Source: Bacteroidaceae bacterium
Lineage (GTDB): Bacteria > Bacteroidota > Bacteroidia > Bacteroidales > Bacteroidaceae
Direction: 5' to 3'
Length of the DNA: 64,000 nt
Assembly (NCBI GenBank): GCA_017451695.1
Contig: JAFTNW010000004.1
Coordinates: 62,001 to 126,000, forward strand
A model generated the notes under the pieces. That model was given only the letters and a program-made list of their open reading frames with translations, ran no database searches and was not told where the DNA came from. This document shows positions 17,810 through 26,080 of the stretch, one piece after another. Made by a program: the position numbers and the translations under genes. Every line of letters begins with the position of its first letter. Within the stretch, counting starts at the first letter, position 1.

Positions 17810-18632
17810 CAGAATTGCAACGCTGTTGTTTGCGTTTGCAATGGTATTCCCGGCATTCAACACCGCAAAAGCCGGCGACGACAACTACGGAGTGTGGACC
17901 ACATTCGAAGCTTCGAAGAAGATAAACAAGAAATTTAAGGTAGGCGCAGAACTTGAATTCCGCAGCAACGACTATCTTAAAGATATTGAGCGCTTTGCCA
18001 TAGGCCTTAGCGGACAATACAAGGTTACCGATTGGTTAAAGGCCAACGCGGGATACATATTCATAGCCGGCTACAACCCCAAAAGCATAAGCGTTAAAGA
18101 AGATACCCGATGGATAGATATGAACGGCGAAGAAGTACTATTTCCCAATTACAACGTCGATCACTCATATTGGGAAAAGAGAAATCGTGTATATCTATCG
18201 GCAACAGCCGATTACAAAATAGGGCGCATATCACTATCGCTACGCGAGCGTCTGCAATACACACGCACCAATTCGGCACTTATCGACGAGGACAAGCATC
18301 GCCACGACAGCTATTTAGGCGGGCCAAGACCTACAGAGACAATAGAGCACAACAAAGAACTCAAAGAGCACAAGAACAACACCGTTCTGCGCTCACGCCT
18401 CACTGCTAAATGGGATATACCCAAGTGCAAAGTAAACCCCTTTGTATCAACAGAGCTTTACAGCCGCTTGGACAAATGGAGAGGATTTGAGAAACTGCGT
18501 TCACGCATAGGCGCAAGCTACAAGATAAACAAGGACAACGCTTTTGAGATATATTACCTTTTTGAAAAAGCCGGCGAGAAAGGAAAAGCCAACACACACG
18601 CAATAGGCTTGGGATATTCAATAGACCTATAA
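17787..18632 (+). CDS. DUF2490 outer-membrane beta-barrel protein
   Basis: 281 aa with an N-terminal signal peptide (hydrophobic stretch ATLLFAFAMVFPAFNTAKA, cleavage near 29). The rest alternates in amphipathic strands: YGVWTTFEASKKINKKFKV, YKVTDWLKANAGYIFI, ISLSLRERLQYTRT. It ends in IGLGYSIDL with an aromatic and hydrophobic final strand suited to outer-membrane insertion. This matches DUF2490, a small barrel family. The start overlaps DUF4956 by 23 bases. In this context it could be an outer-membrane conduit or anchor for the VTC system; that is inference. Confidence 0.83.
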   Translation: MNSKSRTNRIATLLFAFAMVFPAFNTAKAGDDNYGVWTTFEASKKINKKFKVGAELEFRSNDYLKDIERFAIGLSGQYKVTDWLKANAGYIFIAGYNPKSISVKEDTRWIDMNGEEVLFPNYNVDHSYWEKRNRVYLSATADYKIGRISLSLRERLQYTRTNSALIDEDKHRHDSYLGGPRPTETIEHNKELKEHKNNTVLRSRLTAKWDIPKCKVNPFVSTELYSRLDKWRGFEKLRSRIGASYKINKDNAFEIYYLFEKAGEKGKANTHAIGLGYSIDL

Positions 18633-18647
18633 AAACTTACTATAATT

Positions 18648-19103
18648 ATGAGAAAATTTTTACCATTTATAGCTGCCGCACTGCTGGCAGCGCCCTCTTT
18701 TGCACAACAGATGATGGTAGAGACAAGCAACGAGAACAGCGTTATCGAGCTTGATGCTCTACGCCGCATAACATTCAACGGCAGCGATGTAAACATATTG
18801 CAGACCGACGGCACAACCTTTACAGCCCCCATGGGGGATATCAGCCGCATATACTTTGGCGATTTTACAGCCATTGACGATGTGGAAATCACAGGCAACG
18901 ACTTGGTAACTTATGTATCGGCCGATGAGATTGCCGTAAATTGCCCTGCGGGAGAGATTATCAACATATACAACATTAACGGTTCGCAAATATTCCAGGT
19001 GCGCCAGCAGGAAGATTGTGGCAGAATATCCATAGCACAACTGCCCAAAGGAATCTATCTGTTGCAAGCAGCCGGAAAGACCGCAAAATTCATTAAGCGA
19101 TGA
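18648..19103 (+). CDS. Small exported protein with a T9SS-type C-terminal sorting signal
   Basis: 151 aa: signal peptide MRKFLPFIAAALLAAPSFAQ, a short region with the motif LRRITFNG...DGTT...DISRIYF (39-70), and a C-terminal domain (about 86-151). The C-terminal part, INIYNINGSQIFQ and ISIAQLPKGIYLLQ with a basic KTAKFIKR end, has the pattern of type A sorting domains recognised by the type IX secretion system. There is essentially no effector domain, so the protein is almost only a signal, a motif and a sorting tail. It overlaps the next gene by 4 bases (ATGA). Export by SprA is an inference. Confidence 0.75.
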   Translation: MRKFLPFIAAALLAAPSFAQQMMVETSNENSVIELDALRRITFNGSDVNILQTDGTTFTAPMGDISRIYFGDFTAIDDVEITGNDLVTYVSADEIAVNCPAGEIINIYNINGSQIFQVRQQEDCGRISIAQLPKGIYLLQAAGKTAKFIKR

Positions 19104-20749
19104 AAAAGACACTTTCAGCACTTATGGTGCTTGCATCTATTGGCGCGCAAGCACAGGTCCTATATGTGAACAACAGCAATAACACATACGAGGCTATAAA
19201 CACCGCAACCACAAAGCAGATAACCTTTGACGAGGTACAGCAGCTGGTGGCAGTGGAGGGCACCGATGGCACAACAAGCCAATATGCGACAGCTCATGTA
19301 GATAGCATATCGCCATGCGACAATGGTGGTACCGCACTCACATACAGTAACGACAGAACCATCGTACTAAACCCCGATGATGCAACAAATTTCACAGAAG
19401 TTGTTGAAACGATAGAGACTGATGAGCTCGTCGAAGAATGGGGCGATTTCGTGGAGAATTTCAGCACCACAAAAATCATAACCATAAATTTCAAAGAAAC
19501 AGGCGTTACCTGCAACAGCAATGTGAGCGATGTTACATACACCATCACCAACAACACCCACATCGAGATAAACTCCAGCCGCAGCAAGGTGGGATATATT
19601 GTGCGTGGCTCTTGCAGCAATGGTTCCTTGAAGATATACAGCACCAAGAAGTTCCAGATTATGGCAAATAACCTCACACTCACAAACCCCACAGGCCCTG
19701 CCATAAACATACAAAGCGGCAAAACTGTATATTTTACATTGTCGGGTACCAGCACTTTGTGCGACGGACAAACATACGCAACCGCGCCCAACGCTCCCGA
19801 TGGCACCCCCGAGGACCAGAAAGGAACCTTGTTCAGCGAAGGACAGCTCATTTTTAACGGAACAGGAACACTTGATGTAACCAGCCTTGGCGGCCATGGA
19901 ATATGCAGCGACGACTACATACGCATTCGCAGCGGAAACATCACCGTAACAGCCCTTAAAGACGGGTTTAACACAAACGACAAGTTCCAAATGGGCCGCA
20001 CCGCAAACGCGTCGCCCGTGGTAAAAGTGAAAGCCGAAGGCAATGGTATTGATTGTGGCAAGGGCAACATAATCATAGAGGCCGGCAAGCTTGGTATTAA
20101 TGCAAATGGCGAAGCCTTAAAAGCCGAATACGAAGGAACTGACACCCAGATTACAGCCAATACCTTCATATATGGTGGCTACATAACCGCACGCACCAAC
20201 GATGACAAGAGCTCCATCTTCAAGACAAGCGGAGACTTTGCAATAAGCGGTGGAAACGTGCACGGTGAGGCCAAGGGCAATGGCTCCAAGATTATAAACA
20301 GCAAGGGCGGCATCACAATAGATGGAGGCAAAATCACAGGTATTGTCGATGGCACACTGAGCAGCGACACTACCACTGCCGGCGGGTTCAAATGCGATGG
20401 CGACCTATTGATAAACAATGGTACAATTGCCATAAATTGCAAGGGCGAAGGCTCAAAAGGTATCAACTGCAACGGCAGTATGACGATTAACGACGGCAGC
20501 ATCACACTGCTTGCCACTGCCGCAAACTTTGTTGCAGCCGAATATGACCGCAAAACACGCGCCATCACAGGCAACGACATCACCATTAACGGTGGTACCG
20601 TTTTTGCAAAATCATACGACCACGCAATCAACGGCACCGCTATAACAGTGAACGACGGTACCGTACACGCATTCAGTACAGGCGCAACAGCCCTATCGAC
20701 AACAGCCACACAGAAGGCGGGCTGGCTGCTCACACAGGACGCACAATAA
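19100..20749 (+). CDS. Cthe_2159-like beta-helix carbohydrate-binding-type exported protein
   Basis: 549 aa with signal peptide MKKTLSALMVLASIGAQAQ. After a motif shared with the preceding protein (ITF at 41-43, DGTT at 56-59, VDSI at 67-70) comes a long right-handed beta-helix-like region with repeated phrases such as NLTLTNPTGPAINIQSGK, IIIEAGKLGINANG, GITIDGGKITG, MTINDGSITL and ITINGGTVFAK. This resembles the Cthe_2159 'carbohydrate-binding domain' family, whose founder binds polysaccharides. No T9SS tail is present: the protein ends with GWLLTQDAQ. It is the last gene of the VTC operon, coupled to its predecessor. What it binds here is unknown. Confidence 0.78.
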   Translation: MKKTLSALMVLASIGAQAQVLYVNNSNNTYEAINTATTKQITFDEVQQLVAVEGTDGTTSQYATAHVDSISPCDNGGTALTYSNDRTIVLNPDDATNFTEVVETIETDELVEEWGDFVENFSTTKIITINFKETGVTCNSNVSDVTYTITNNTHIEINSSRSKVGYIVRGSCSNGSLKIYSTKKFQIMANNLTLTNPTGPAINIQSGKTVYFTLSGTSTLCDGQTYATAPNAPDGTPEDQKGTLFSEGQLIFNGTGTLDVTSLGGHGICSDDYIRIRSGNITVTALKDGFNTNDKFQMGRTANASPVVKVKAEGNGIDCGKGNIIIEAGKLGINANGEALKAEYEGTDTQITANTFIYGGYITARTNDDKSSIFKTSGDFAISGGNVHGEAKGNGSKIINSKGGITIDGGKITGIVDGTLSSDTTTAGGFKCDGDLLINNGTIAINCKGEGSKGINCNGSMTINDGSITLLATAANFVAAEYDRKTRAITGNDITINGGTVFAKSYDHAINGTAITVNDGTVHAFSTGATALSTTATQKAGWLLTQDAQ

Positions 20750-20765
20750 ACATATAATGACATAC

Positions 20766-20804
20766 AACAAAAAAGGCATTCACTCGGTGAATGCCTTTTT
20801 TGTT
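20766..20804. terminator. Bidirectional terminator between the Cthe_2159-like gene and pyrH
   Basis: AACAAAAAAGGCATTCAC and its complement around a TCG loop, followed by T on the right and preceded by A on the left. Confidence 0.87.
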
Positions 20805-20818
20805 TATTATAAAATTGT

Positions 20819-21529
20819 TTACGGATGAACAAAGGTGCCAATTTCCTCGCCGTTCATCACCCTTTTAAGGTTGCCTACAATATCCATGTTAAATACATAA
20901 ATGGGCAGATTGTTCTGCTTGCACATGGCGGTGGCGGTCATATCCATTACCTTTAATCCACGGCTGAGCACCTCATCGTAGCTGATGTCATCGAATTTAG
21001 TGGCAGTGGGGTCCTTCTCGGGGTCGGCAGTGTAGATACCATCAACACGGGTACCTTTGAGCATAACATCGGCCTCAATCTCAATACCACGCAAAGAAGA
21101 ACCTGTATCTGTGGTAAAATAGGGGCTGCCTGTTCCTGCTGCCATTATAACCACCATACCGGCCTCCATAGCCTCAATGGCTTTCCATTTGGTATAGAAC
21201 TCGCCAACAGGCTCCATGCGTATTGCTGTGAGCACCTTGTTGGGAACACCGGCGGCACCAAGTGCCGAGCTCAAAGCAAGGCTGTTGATAACGGTAGCCA
21301 TCATTCCCATTTGGTCGCCTTTCACACGGTCAAAGCCCTTACCGGCTCCTGTGAGGCCACGGAAAATATTACCACCACCAATCACAATACCTATTTGAAC
21401 GCCCATTTCGGCTACCTCCTTAATCTGTGCAGCATACTCGTTCAAACGCTTGTCATCGATACCATAACCCTGCTCGCCCATAAGGCTCTCACCGCTGAGC
21501 TTCAAAAGTATTCTCTTAAACTTTGCCAT
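20819..21529 (-). CDS. pyrH: UMP kinase
   Basis: Phosphorylates UMP to UDP in pyrimidine nucleotide synthesis. 236 aa with the amino-acid-kinase fold: the N-terminal RILLKLSGESLMG, IGIVIGGGNIFRG, VMIMAAGTGSPYFTTDT-like segment (GTGSPYFTTDTGSSLRGIEI), and DGIYTADPEKDP. These are diagnostic for bacterial PyrH. It converges with the VTC operon, sharing its terminator. A weak minus-strand match TACTTTTA at 21567-21574 could be its -7 box. Confidence 0.96.
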   Translation of the reverse strand: MAKFKRILLKLSGESLMGEQGYGIDDKRLNEYAAQIKEVAEMGVQIGIVIGGGNIFRGLTGAGKGFDRVKGDQMGMMATVINSLALSSALGAAGVPNKVLTAIRMEPVGEFYTKWKAIEAMEAGMVVIMAAGTGSPYFTTDTGSSLRGIEIEADVMLKGTRVDGIYTADPEKDPTATKFDDISYDEVLSRGLKVMDMTATAMCKQNNLPIYVFNMDIVGNLKRVMNGEEIGTFVHP

Positions 21530-21666
21530 ATATTTATCTGTTAATGATTAATACAATATTACTTCGTAAAAGTATATTTTTTTTCTCAATCGTGCAATAA
21601 AGGTCCAAGAATAGTGTCTTTTATTCCAAAATATAGGTTTAATGAAAATGTATCGAAAAAAAACAA

Positions 21667-21674
21667 TACCTTTG
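21667..21674 (+). promoter_or_regulatory. Putative -7 box for the small membrane protein
   Basis: TACCTTTG, an exact match, about 22 bases before the ATG at 21696. It argues that the longer in-frame start at 21642 is not used. Confidence 0.6.
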
Positions 21675-21695
21675 CAGAAACATATACCACATATT

Positions 21696-21911
21696 ATGAG
21701 ACTATTCAGAAACCCCAATACAACAGTGGCAATACTTGCCATATATACAGCCATCGTATATGCTTACCTGTTCCCCCGCAACAACGAAATGAGCGACACC
21801 GAAAAGTGGATAACCGTGGGAGCATCTGTTGTTGTATTGACTATCCTGTGGATACTCCTGCGCAAGCGTGAGAAACTACGCAAGGAGAGGGAAGAGGACT
21901 CTAAAAAATAA
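21696..21911 (+). CDS. Small membrane protein, 71 aa, unknown function
   Basis: Starting at the ATG at 21696 (favoured by the promoter 22 bases upstream), it has two hydrophobic helices: AILAIYTAIVYAYLF and ITVGASVVVLTILWILL. A strongly basic C-terminal tail follows (RKREKLRKEREEDSKK), placing both ends probably in the cytoplasm. I do not recognise a family. Its end overlaps the 3' end of the convergent birA gene by 11 bases, with no terminator between them. Confidence 0.65.
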   Translation: MRLFRNPNTTVAILAIYTAIVYAYLFPRNNEMSDTEKWITVGASVVVLTILWILLRKREKLRKEREEDSKK

Positions 21912-22662
21912 ATTCCACCTCCTTAAAAGAGTATAGACGTTCTGTACCATCGGCACAGCGCAAACAGAGACGACCATCGCTCTCCACATCAATTATAGAT
22001 GCATCGAAACAGGATTCAGCATCCCGATAGTGCCCTGTTTTCCCAAAGCCAAGCAGATTTCTTTTATACTCGGCCGCAAGCAAGCGATAATCACCCTTCT
22101 CCAACAGGGAGTAATAATAGAGAAAACTATCGAGCAGCACGCCAAGCACCTCACTAACATCATGAGCCTCCCCGGTGAGCATCTTCATTGAGACAGGCAC
22201 CTTGTCCATGAGATCGAACTGCTCTTGATTGACATTCAGCCCCACCCCTATTACAGCCTGTTCAACAAGCGCGCCACAACAGTCGAGCTCAACAAGAATA
22301 CCCGCCAACTTACGCTCGCCCACATAAATATCGTTGGGCCATTTGAGCAACGTATCTATCCCTATATAACTCATTGCCGCACGCACTGCCAAGGCTATTG
22401 CTTGCGACAGAGCAAACTGCGACACTATGGGCAATGCCTTGGGACGCACCATTATGCTTACCAACAGATTCTCTCCTGCACACGACTGCCATTTGTTGCC
22501 ACGTTGCCCGCGCCCCGCTGTCTGATTGTCGGCAAGCACAACCACAGCCTGCACATCACCTGCAAGCGACCACAGGCGCACGGTATTATTGCGCGCATAG
22601 CTGTTAGTGGAGTCGATAACATCGAGATGCTCCAAATAATATTCGTCGCCGTTACAAGCCAT
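21901..22662 (-). CDS. birA: Biotin-[acetyl-CoA-carboxylase] ligase
   Basis: Attaches biotin to carboxylase carrier proteins. 253 aa, catalytic domain only, without the DNA-binding N-terminus of the E. coli regulator. Biotin-binding loop TAGRGQRGNKW (about residues 48-58), then LLVSIMVRP, LKWPNDIYVGERKLAGIL and IGVGLNVN are the expected signatures. Its start overlaps the end of the mmcQ-like gene by 11 bases, making a yraN-mmcQ-birA operon. Confidence 0.93.
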   Translation of the reverse strand: MACNGDEYYLEHLDVIDSTNSYARNNTVRLWSLAGDVQAVVVLADNQTAGRGQRGNKWQSCAGENLLVSIMVRPKALPIVSQFALSQAIALAVRAAMSYIGIDTLLKWPNDIYVGERKLAGILVELDCCGALVEQAVIGVGLNVNQEQFDLMDKVPVSMKMLTGEAHDVSEVLGVLLDSFLYYYSLLEKGDYRLLAAEYKRNLLGFGKTGHYRDAESCFDASIIDVESDGRLCLRCADGTERLYSFKEVEFIF

Positions 22663-22999
22663 ATTTCTCTCGTATTTTTTTTGGCAGTTTCTTTATAACC
22701 TCGCAATATGACTGATCCACAAGCTCATAAAACATCGCATCGCTCAAATGCTCTATATCCAATTGGTTCCAATACCTCTTGTTCATGTGCCATGCAGGTG
22801 TAATCTGCGGGTAGCGGTCGCGCAACACCAATGCTCTGTCGGCATCGCATTTAACACAGAACCATGCGGTATTCTCCAAATCCACTATTGCAAATATCTT
22901 GTTTTCCACCCTGAAGGCAAGCGTTGTTTCGTCAAACGGGAAATCCTCGGTTGCACCGGGCTTACTCAAACAATATATGCGTGCATCCTCTATATTCAT
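22652..22999 (-). CDS. MmcQ/YjbR-family protein
   Basis: 115 aa. The YjbR/MmcQ fold is recognised from the opening ARIYCLSKPGATEDFPFD, the strand FAIVDL, the segment WFCVKCDADRALVLRDRY, and the conserved AWHMNKRYWNQL. The family is annotated as DNA-binding by structural similarity, with no firm function. It starts 4 bases after yraN and overlaps birA by 11 bases. Confidence 0.87.
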   Translation of the reverse strand: MNIEDARIYCLSKPGATEDFPFDETTLAFRVENKIFAIVDLENTAWFCVKCDADRALVLRDRYPQITPAWHMNKRYWNQLDIEHLSDAMFYELVDQSYCEVIKKLPKKIREKYGL

Positions 23000-23003
23000 A
23001 CGG

Positions 23004-23366
23004 CTACCAACTTGGGCAAAAAGCCTCTTCTATATGTTCTATGGCATGACACTCTCCATCGCCCACAACAGTTATTATATCAAAACGGAAATCCAAATCA
23101 ACCTTTTTATTGCGCACATAAGCCTCGGCTGCGGAGATAAGGCGGGAAATTTTGGCGGGGGTAACGGCATCGGCAGCATCGCCAAAAGCATCATTGGCAC
23201 GGCTCTTAACCTCCACAAAGACAAGTGTATCGCGTTCCTTTGCAATAATATCAATCTCCTTATGCCCACTGCGCCAATTATATTCAAGGATGGCATACCC
23301 CTTATCGAGCAGATAACGGGCGGCCAACATCTCACCCTTCTTACCTAACAGATTATGCTGTGCCAT
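23004..23366 (-). CDS. YraN-family (UPF0102) endonuclease-like protein
   Basis: 120 aa from the ATG at 23364-23366; an in-frame TTG at 23378 would add four residues. The pattern LGKKGEMLAARYLLDKGY, WRSGHKEIDIIAKERDTLVFVEVKSR is that of UPF0102/YraN, which resembles Holliday-junction-resolvase-type nucleases with catalytic E-x-K and D residues in EIDIIA and FVEVK. Role unproven. First gene of the yraN-mmcQ-birA unit. Confidence 0.9.
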   Translation of the reverse strand: MAQHNLLGKKGEMLAARYLLDKGYAILEYNWRSGHKEIDIIAKERDTLVFVEVKSRANDAFGDAADAVTPAKISRLISAAEAYVRNKKVDLDFRFDIITVVGDGECHAIEHIEEAFCPSW

Positions 23367-23387
23367 TGCTATATTCAATTATAGCGG

Positions 23388-23395
23388 CGAAGATA
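23388..23395 (-). promoter_or_regulatory. Putative -7 box for yraN-mmcQ-birA
   Basis: TATCTTCG on the minus strand, 7 of 8, about 22 bases before the ATG. Confidence 0.5.
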
Positions 23396-23425
23396 CCACT
23401 ACTTACAGCGAAAAACAAATTAAAA

Positions 23426-23457
23426 TTTGCTTTTCGGACCTATTTACACTAAATTTG
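23426..23457 (+). promoter_or_regulatory. Full Bacteroides-type promoter for the RHH-like protein and tadA
   Basis: TTTG at 23426-23429 and TAAATTTG at 23450-23457 with a 20-base spacer: both elements and spacing match the primary-sigma consensus exactly. The leader is about 28 bases to the ATG at 23492. Confidence 0.72.
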
Positions 23458-23491
23458 CACCATTAACACACAAAAAAGCACTCCCGCATCC

Positions 23492-23731
23492 ATGGCAACC
23501 AAAAAGACTAAAGCACTAAAAGCAACAGGTACACGAGTACAGCCCGTGCGCCATTCGCGCGTTGTATGTCTTGTCAGCGACGAGGAGATGAGAATCATTG
23601 ACGAGTATCTAAAGAAATATAAGATATCGAACAAGAGCAATTGGATGCGCAAGACGCTGCTCACAGCCATCTACAAGAACCTGGATGCCGACTACCCCAC
23701 CCTTTTCAGCGAACACGAAATGAGCCGATAG
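23492..23731 (+). CDS. Small basic ribbon-helix-helix-like protein, 79 aa
   Basis: A basic N-terminus (ATKKTKALKATGTRVQPVRHSR) is followed by a beta-strand VVCLVSDEEMRIIDEYLKKY and helix segments including ISNKSNWMRKTLL. This order (strand, then two helices with a conserved small-residue turn) resembles ribbon-helix-helix DNA-binding proteins. No family is named. tadA begins 7 bases after its stop, so they are co-transcribed, but a functional link to tRNA editing is only a guess. Confidence 0.6.
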   Translation: MATKKTKALKATGTRVQPVRHSRVVCLVSDEEMRIIDEYLKKYKISNKSNWMRKTLLTAIYKNLDADYPTLFSEHEMSR

Positions 23732-23738
23732 AACATAT

Positions 23739-24173
23739 ATGATGAACGACATCCATTATATGAAACAGGCACTTGCCGAGGCTCGCAAGGCTTATGCCGA
23801 GGACGAGGTTCCCATAGGCGCAGTGATAGTGTGCAACGACCGCATCATAGCCCGCGCACACAACCTCACCGAGACGCTTAACGATGTAACAGCCCATGCC
23901 GAGATGCAAGCCATAACGGCAGCAGCAGCCAACGTGGGCGGCAAATATCTGAACGACTGCACATTGTATGTAACCGTGGAACCCTGCCCCATGTGCGCCG
24001 GAGCAATATGCTGGGCACAGGTTGGGCGCGTTGTTTATGGTGCCACCGACGAGAAACGCGGATACAAAAGATATGCCCCCGATGTACTTCACCCCAAGAC
24101 AACGGTAACGGCGGGCATCTGCGCCGACGAGGCAACAGCCCTGATGAAAGAGTTTTTCAGCAAAAAGAGATAA
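23739..24173 (+). CDS. tadA: tRNA-specific adenosine deaminase
   Basis: Deaminates A34 of tRNA-Arg(ACG) to inosine. 144 aa with the zinc-binding deaminase motif HAEMQ (H53, E55) and PCPMC (C83, C86). DEVPIGAVIV and the GAICWAQVGRVVYGATDEKRGY stretch are typical of TadA. A start at 23742 (second ATG) is equally possible. Two tRNA-Arg genes with other anticodons are in this window; the ACG tRNA that would be its substrate is not. Confidence 0.93.
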   Translation: MMNDIHYMKQALAEARKAYAEDEVPIGAVIVCNDRIIARAHNLTETLNDVTAHAEMQAITAAAANVGGKYLNDCTLYVTVEPCPMCAGAICWAQVGRVVYGATDEKRGYKRYAPDVLHPKTTVTAGICADEATALMKEFFSKKR

Positions 24174-24176
24174 AGA

Positions 24177-24458
24177 CTATTTATCCTCCTTTATCTCCTC
24201 AAAATCGACATACTCTCCCTCGTTCTTATCGAACATCTTTTTATGCGGTGCCGACGAGGAGGCCCTGCTCTTTGTTTCACCCATGGTATTCCTGTAATAG
24301 GAATCGGAATCGTTGCGATAGGAGGTTGTGCGACGCCTTTTACCGGTAAACAAAAAACCAAGCATGGAAATAATAGTACGAATCACCGAAAGGAGAAACG
24401 TAGGAATCAGTATTATAATGAAGATTGCCAAAAACAGCAATATAAAAATTAAGCTCAT
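24177..24458 (-). CDS. DUF4834 small membrane protein
   Basis: 93 aa. A long N-terminal hydrophobic stretch (IFILLFLAIFIIILIPTFLLSVI) is followed by a hydrophilic, arginine- and serine-rich tail and a final EGEYVDFEEIKEDK, the conserved DUF4834 end. Function unknown. It ends 3 bases from the end of the convergent tadA gene, and lies 73 bases after pssA on the same strand, so it probably belongs to the psd-pssA operon. Confidence 0.8.
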   Translation of the reverse strand: MSLIFILLFLAIFIIILIPTFLLSVIRTIISMLGFLFTGKRRRTTSYRNDSDSYYRNTMGETKSRASSSAPHKKMFDKNEGEYVDFEEIKEDK

Positions 24459-24531
24459 ATCCGAAATAAAATCAATTTACTAAAAAACAACCTCTACGAT
24501 AAAACGGATTATAGCGAAAGCCTTTTTAATA

Positions 24532-25239
24532 TTATGCGCTCCTCTTGCGAGCATAAACAGCCACAGAGAGAATGAGATACCATGCTATTATTGCCACTGC
24601 GGCTGCTATGCCAAGCATAAGCATGGGGATTGAACAGATAAGGAATATATAACGCACCTTGTTGCTCCTCCACCTGAGACTTTTGAATTTAAGAGAAAAC
24701 ATAGGTATCTCGGCCACAAGCAGATAGGCAAATATCGTGATAAGCCCCATCATCAAGAGCCAGCCTGCGTTCAGTTCCGTAATCCAATCGCCAAAGCCCG
24801 CAACCAATGAAACCCAGAAAAGAGCGTTTGCAGGTGTGGGCAAGCCGATAAAGGTACTCTTCTGGCGGGTGTCAATATTGAATTTGGCAAGGCGCACCGC
24901 CGAGAACACAGCTATCAAGAATGCGTAATAGGGGAAGATATCAGCCACCGGCAACATGAAAGCCGGCAAAGGAAGATTCTTCATAAAAGAGAAAACAACC
25001 GCCGCAGGGGCAAGGCCGAATGTTACATCGTCGGCAAGAGAATCCATCTGCACACCAAGAGGAGAGGATACTTTAAGCAGACGGGCCACCATACCATCGA
25101 AAAAGTCGAAGATAGCACCCAGCACTATGAAAAACAACGCGGCAAGGAAATCACCTTCGAGAGCCATCACGCAAGCCACGCAACCCGAGAACAGATTGCA
25201 ACAGGTTATAGTATTGGGTATATGCTTTTTAATTGCCAT
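24532..25239 (-). CDS. pssA: CDP-diacylglycerol-serine O-phosphatidyltransferase
   Basis: Makes phosphatidylserine from CDP-diacylglycerol and serine. 235 aa, with membrane helices throughout. The CDP-alcohol phosphotransferase signature D-G-x2-A-R-x8-G-x3-D-x3-D is visible: DGMVARLLKVSSPLGVQMDSLAD, where D, D and R lie in the expected places. Its ATG starts one base after the psd stop, so psd and pssA are coupled. This provides the lipid that Psd decarboxylates. Confidence 0.95.
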   Translation of the reverse strand: MAIKKHIPNTITCCNLFSGCVACVMALEGDFLAALFFIVLGAIFDFFDGMVARLLKVSSPLGVQMDSLADDVTFGLAPAAVVFSFMKNLPLPAFMLPVADIFPYYAFLIAVFSAVRLAKFNIDTRQKSTFIGLPTPANALFWVSLVAGFGDWITELNAGWLLMMGLITIFAYLLVAEIPMFSLKFKSLRWRSNKVRYIFLICSIPMLMLGIAAAVAIIAWYLILSVAVYARKRSA

Positions 25240-25240
25240 A

Positions 25241-25945
25241 TTATTTCTCCTTTAGCTTGGCAATGATGGTTTCATTACCAACGGTTTTTTGTTCAAGGCT
25301 TACACAAATCTCGGCATCAAGCGGCAGATAAACATCTACACGAGAACCGAATTTTATAAATCCCATATGCTGGTCGATGAGGCACTCATCGCCCACCGAC
25401 GAATACGTTACAATACGACGTGCCATGGCACCTGCCACCTGGCGCATGAGCAGTTCCTCGCCATTAGGCATCTTTATAACAACCAACGAACGCTCATTCT
25501 CGGTACTTGCCTTGGGCAACCATGCCTTGTGGAATTTACCTTTCTGATGCTCCACACGGGTAACCACACCGTCCACGGGATACCAATTGGCATGAACATT
25601 CATGGGGCTCATGAATATTGAAACCATCTTGCGATTGGCCTTGAAATGGTCGGGCTCGTAAACATCCTCTATAACAACCACCTTTCCATCGGCAGGCGCA
25701 ACAACTATATTCTCGGAATCGCCCTGAAAATGCCTTATAGGGCTGCGGAAGAAGTTCACCATCAATAAATATATAGTGATTGTTACCACGCTTACAATTG
25801 AGTTGAGCACCACAAACGAAGGCAAAAAATACCATAGCGGCACATTAATCAGAAGCAACAAAAGCAAAGAGACAAGAAGAATTTCGGTACCTTCGCGGTG
25901 TATTCTGATATTTTTCAGTCGTTTAATTCTTTCGAGTTTTTTCAT
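25241..25945 (-). CDS. psd: Phosphatidylserine decarboxylase (short form)
   Basis: Converts phosphatidylserine to phosphatidylethanolamine. 234 aa from the ATG at 25943-25945; the in-frame extension to 26035 is rejected as it reads into the leader. Two membrane helices (about 19-60), then [15 protein letters not shown] and the [11 protein letters not shown] region. The pyruvoyl cleavage site is in [12 protein letters not shown], where GS is autocatalytically cut. A full promoter is at 26050-26080. It heads the psd-pssA-DUF4834 unit. Confidence 0.93.
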   Translation of the reverse strand: MKKLERIKRLKNIRIHREGTEILLVSLLLLLLINVPLWYFLPSFVVLNSIVSVVTITIYLLMVNFFRSPIRHFQGDSENIVVAPADGKVVVIEDVYEPDHFKANRKMVSIFMSPMNVHANWYPVDGVVTRVEHQKGKFHKAWLPKASTENERSLVVIKMPNGEELLMRQVAGAMARRIVTYSSVGDECLIDQHMGFIKFGSRVDVYLPLDAEICVSLEQKTVGNETIIAKLKEK

Positions 25946-26049
25946 CGCAGAGAATTTATTACAAATACTTAAACAGCTACAAACGTACAGAATAGTAAGA
26001 ACTACCTTTAACATTCCGTAACGAATGCAGTACATATTATGGTTATCCG

Positions 26050-26080
26050 CAAAAATAGTAACAATTTGTTAAACCGCAAA
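26050..26080 (-). promoter_or_regulatory. Full Bacteroides-type promoter for psd-pssA-DUF4834
   Basis: On the minus strand TTTG (plus-strand 26077-26080) and TATTTTTG (26050-26057) are separated by 19 bases, both exact. The leader to the psd ATG is about 100 bases. Confidence 0.72.
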
